DNA of 64,000 nucleotides from Strongyloides papillosus (taxonomy: Eukaryota; Nematoda; Chromadorea; Rhabditida; Strongyloididae). This document shows positions 61,389 through 64,000 of the stretch, in pieces. Location of the stretch: contig SRSI01000009.1 of assembly GCA_005656395.1 (NCBI GenBank), forward strand, positions 1,612,001 to 1,676,000, in the 5' to 3' direction. The position numbers and the translations under genes are program-made. Under the pieces are notes generated by a model. The model ran no database searches. It worked only from the letters and a program-made list of their open reading frames with translations, and was not told the origin of the DNA. The first letter of the stretch is position 1; the number at the start of each line of letters is the position of its first letter.

Positions 61389-61396
61389 TGACGTCA
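61389..61396. promoter_or_regulatory. consensus cAMP-response/ATF element upstream of cdc-25
   Basis: TGACGTCA, a perfect CREB/ATF octamer, 405 bp before the cdc-25 start. Eight defined bases with four G/C are uncommon in DNA this AT-rich, but a single chance hit in 64 kb is possible. Confidence 0.35.
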
Positions 61397-61800
61397 TGTG
61401 GTCATTAGGATTTAAAGCTATGCAAAAGATTGACTTGACGTTTTAAGTTTTATTTAATACTATTATTTTACAAAGTAATGCCTTCTTCTTTAACTATTAA
61501 AATTTATATAATCAAGTAAACAGTTATGGAAGGATTAAAAACTTTAGTAGATAATTATTTTAATCCTAGATATAATGAAGTGTTTACTTATTAATTTTAT
61601 TAATCGCTTTTCATAACAATCACATAACTATGTTATTTTATTTTTATATCATTATATATATGATTTAATAAATAAACATTGTAATAGTAATTATTAATAG
61701 ATGTTTTCTCTACCTTCATGCGTTTGTTCTTATCTTTCTAAAATTTCATATTGTTTTACAAACTTAATAATATTTTATTTATTTCAGTTTGATATTAACT

Positions 61801-63075
61801 ATGACATCACATTTCCCTGATGATGATTTTAGCAGAGATTCAGGGTTTGCTTTTGAAGATTCTAGAGACAGCTTATATTTTCAATGTATAACAACAGAGA
61901 CTACCACAACTGAAACTATTTCCATTGATACAGATTCTACAGATCATATTGATATTGATATTTACCAAGAAAATTCAACAACAAATATTACAAAGTCTTA
62001 TAGCAAAGGATTAACAGATGTGACAAAGAATTACAATAACATTCAGAATTCTATGCATTTAAGTAACAAAACAGACTTAAAAACATTTAGCTGTCATGTT
62101 AATAGAAAACGCGCATTCGAAACATCGTTCATTAACGATGACTCTATACCTCGACGAAAACGTATAGAAATTTCTTTTGAAAACGAAGTGACACAGCATG
62201 AATCACCAAAAGCAAGGATAAGTAAGACAAAAAGCACAAGTTTTATTCCAACGAGGAAAGCCGCATTTAGTGAATTTACTTCATCATTATCGATAAGTTG
62301 TCTCAATGAAGCTCATTCTTCAGAAAATGTATTGAATGAAGAGTTTGTATATTCATTACCTTTAGTTGAAAAACCACAAAAACCATCATCTGCATATGGG
62401 AGTATATCTGGAGAAACATTAGTTAATTTGATGTCTACTCTTGGAAATAATTTTCAGGAAAAATATATATTAATTGATTGTAGATACCCATATGAATATG
62501 AAGGTGGACATGTTAGTGGAGCGATGAATTTTTATACACCAGAAAATATTGAAAACATGTTTTTTCCAAAGGACGAATATCTAGCAAAATGTATTAAAAG
62601 TAAAGTTCCTATTTTTTACTGTGAATTTTCTCAAAAACGTGGACCTGGTATGGCCGATGCTCTCCGTGCTGCTGATAGGATTAGGAATAGATATCCCACT
62701 GTTTCGTACAAAGAAATTTATGTTCTTGATCGGGGATACAAAAAATTTTTTACTGAAGACAAATTTCTTAATTATTGTAATCCCGTTTCATACATTCCGA
62801 TGTTGCATCCTGATTACAGTAGTGAGCTTGAGAAGTATAAACATATTCACAAATCTAAAACAGGAAAGGATCGAAGAGAAAGGTCAATAAAACTGAGAAC
62901 AGTTCGGAGTTCTGGTACTAAACGTGTTCTTCAATTTAACACAGAACGGGAGAAAAAACTTGAGATGTTAATGGCAATTCCATCCGTACCGCCTTCTAAT
63001 GTAAATTCTGATATTTTTAATGAAGATAGTGATTTTTCACAAGGTATTAATTCATTTTGTAGTGATAAATATTAA
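61801..63075 (+). CDS. cdc-25: M-phase inducer phosphatase CDC25
   Basis: Dual-specificity phosphatase that activates cyclin-dependent kinases by removing inhibitory Tyr/Thr phosphates. Single exon from the ATG at 61801, 424 residues; TTTCAG ends 13 bases before it, so the transcript is trans-spliced or has an upstream UTR exon. The N-terminal about 200 residues are Ser/Thr-rich and disordered, the usual regulatory part. The rhodanese-type catalytic domain starts near 210 with YILIDCRYPYEYEGGHVSGAMN; the active-site loop is CEFSQKR, C274 to R280, followed by GPGMADALR. The residue before the cysteine is Tyr273 where vertebrate CDC25s have His. The domain closes with VLDRGYKKFF and YIPMLHPDY. 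A basic tail (KDRRERSIKLRTVRSSGTKR) resembles a docking or localisation signal. Nematodes have several cdc-25 paralogues; which one this is cannot be told. Confidence 0.93.
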   Translation: MTSHFPDDDFSRDSGFAFEDSRDSLYFQCITTETTTTETISIDTDSTDHIDIDIYQENSTTNITKSYSKGLTDVTKNYNNIQNSMHLSNKTDLKTFSCHVNRKRAFETSFINDDSIPRRKRIEISFENEVTQHESPKARISKTKSTSFIPTRKAAFSEFTSSLSISCLNEAHSSENVLNEEFVYSLPLVEKPQKPSSAYGSISGETLVNLMSTLGNNFQEKYILIDCRYPYEYEGGHVSGAMNFYTPENIENMFFPKDEYLAKCIKSKVPIFYCEFSQKRGPGMADALRAADRIRNRYPTVSYKEIYVLDRGYKKFFTEDKFLNYCNPVSYIPMLHPDYSSELEKYKHIHKSKTGKDRRERSIKLRTVRSSGTKRVLQFNTEREKKLEMLMAIPSVPPSNVNSDIFNEDSDFSQGINSFCSDKY

Positions 63076-64000
63076 ACAATTCTTTCATACTATGTCGTTT
63101 ACTAAAGGTAGTAAAACCATATGAAAATATATATTGTATCTTTACATAAAATAATTAAAAAAAAGTATTTTTTTAATGCATATTTTTATTGAAATCATAT
63201 AGTATATTCTATTTAAAATGTATGGTATAATAAATTAAAAACCATTTTTTTCTTAATATTTTGTTAGAAAATATGATTAAAAAATGTTTTTTTAATGTAT
63301 AAAACAATATAGAAGATTTAAGGAAATTTTTACGATATACTTTATAGATATTTCTTTAATGTTAAATATTTTACAATTTATCATTGAAATGTGTAAATTT
63401 AATGTTATTTGATAATAATTTTTACATGCATAAAACTTTTTATAAATTATAAACTTTTTCTAAGCCCATTTTAAATTTTGAATTTTTATAATAAACAACT
63501 TTAAGCAATATAGCAATACTAAATTAAATTACATTTTTTTATTTTTAATAATTTTAAAAAGAATGGGAAAACAATTATAAAATTATTATCTTTAAAATTT
63601 AAATGAAATTTCAGAAATATCTATTAAATTATTGTTCCAAATAAAAATTATTTTTTTCATTTCTGACCATCTAAGATGAAGAATATTCATTTGTTTTCTT
63701 CTTTAAATTTATTAAAAATCGAGATTAAAATTTACTAATGCGTTGTATTAAAATTTGTTATTTAATGTATATGGATATTATATAAAAATGGAGTATACAA
63801 TATCAATTAAGATTTACTATATACAATAGTATGACACATGGGAAGATGTTGTAAAATATTACATTGAGAAATAAGTTCTTTTTTACCCGGATTCACTCAG
63901 AGAAATAAATTTTTTTGAGTCACCGATACAAAATTTTGGATGGTTAACTTAATGATGACATTTTTACCATACAGAACACTTTTTATATGGATTCATTGCA
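63076..64000. other. 3' flank of cdc-25 to the window end
   Basis: AT-rich DNA without a coding signal up to about 63840. The last 160 bp are more complex and could belong to a neighbouring gene beyond the edge, but no frame is convincing. Confidence 0.4.

Larger units (their letters stand above)
50122..61800. other. 11.7-kb gene-poor region upstream of cdc-25
   Basis: The longest stretch without a confident gene. Most of it is AT-rich DNA with only spurious open frames (for example 51493-51690 and 56221-56460). Four parts differ: 50940-51010 (short GC-richer patch), 55583-55940 (coding-like but broken, with TATA and GATA motifs), 58600-59480 (GA/CT runs, palindromes, higher complexity) and 60000-60260 (GC-rich island). 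TTTCAG ends at 61787, 13 bases before the cdc-25 ATG. The region could hold a remote first exon and enhancers of cdc-25, or non-coding RNAs. Confidence 0.4.

Noticed and set aside
1..64000. Possible transposons, CRISPR arrays, tRNA, rRNA, snRNA or SL RNA genes
   Set aside because: I looked by eye for tRNA B-box sequences, U6 and SL RNA cores, terminal inverted repeats with transposase frames and regular direct repeats, and found none I could defend.

Overview
The window is a nuclear segment of a very AT-rich nematode genome. Introns are mostly 39-60 bp with GTAAG/GTATG donors and TTTTAG/TTTCAG acceptors. Several start codons sit just behind an acceptor-like TTTNAG, as expected for spliced-leader trans-splicing. 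Families typical of nematodes are present (supplementary nuclear receptor, HtrL/YibB-domain protein, small saposin-like protein, divergent insulin-like peptides). Base composition and gene structure best fit a clade IV nematode such as Strongyloides; this is inference, as no marker gene fixes the species. No tRNA, rRNA, CRISPR array or intact transposon was recognised.

Layout. 1-1653 (-): N-terminal half of a PH plus coiled-coil protein resembling TBC1D2/TBC-2, running off the left edge. 4594-8834 (+): Drosha (drsh-1) followed 112 bp later by a BCCIP/BCP1 protein, a candidate operon. 10019-11660 (+): M17 leucyl aminopeptidase (lap-2-like). 16160-18713 (+): ATP-dependent phosphofructokinase. 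21647-23279 (+): supplementary nuclear hormone receptor. 25066-27186 (+): PARN/PNLDC1-type 3' exonuclease with a C-terminal membrane segment, convergent with a small saposin-like secreted protein (27308-27749, -). 28460-30586 (-): oligosaccharyltransferase STT3, divergent from mitochondrial ribosomal protein mL49 (30819-31373, +), then a ZFYVE19/ANCHR-like FYVE protein (31596-32438) and an ACOT9-like thioesterase (32878-34228). 35424-38333 (+): an unrecognised N-terminal region joined, by one in-phase but unusually long intron, to a UBA-like/coiled-coil/RING protein. 40516-41782 (+): KLHDC3, convergent with a TWIK-type two-pore potassium channel (41950-43099, -). 45981-47029 (+): HtrL/YibB-domain type II membrane protein, tail-to-tail with two insulin-like peptide genes (47073-47366 and 47703-47993, -), next to a Cys-loop receptor subunit (48296-50121, -). 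50122-61800: an 11.7-kb stretch without a confident gene but with islands of higher complexity. 61801-63075 (+): CDC25 phosphatase.

All spliced models below were joined by hand; every complete model has a total length divisible by three and a terminal stop. Most genes are single-copy housekeeping functions (glycolysis, N-glycosylation, small-RNA biogenesis, cell cycle, mitochondrial translation). The neuronal/endocrine block at 42-50 kb (K2P channel, two insulin-like peptides, GABA-A-like receptor) holds the most unusual sequences: a shared ten-cysteine insulin variant and a receptor subunit whose pore-entry residues suggest cation rather than chloride selectivity.
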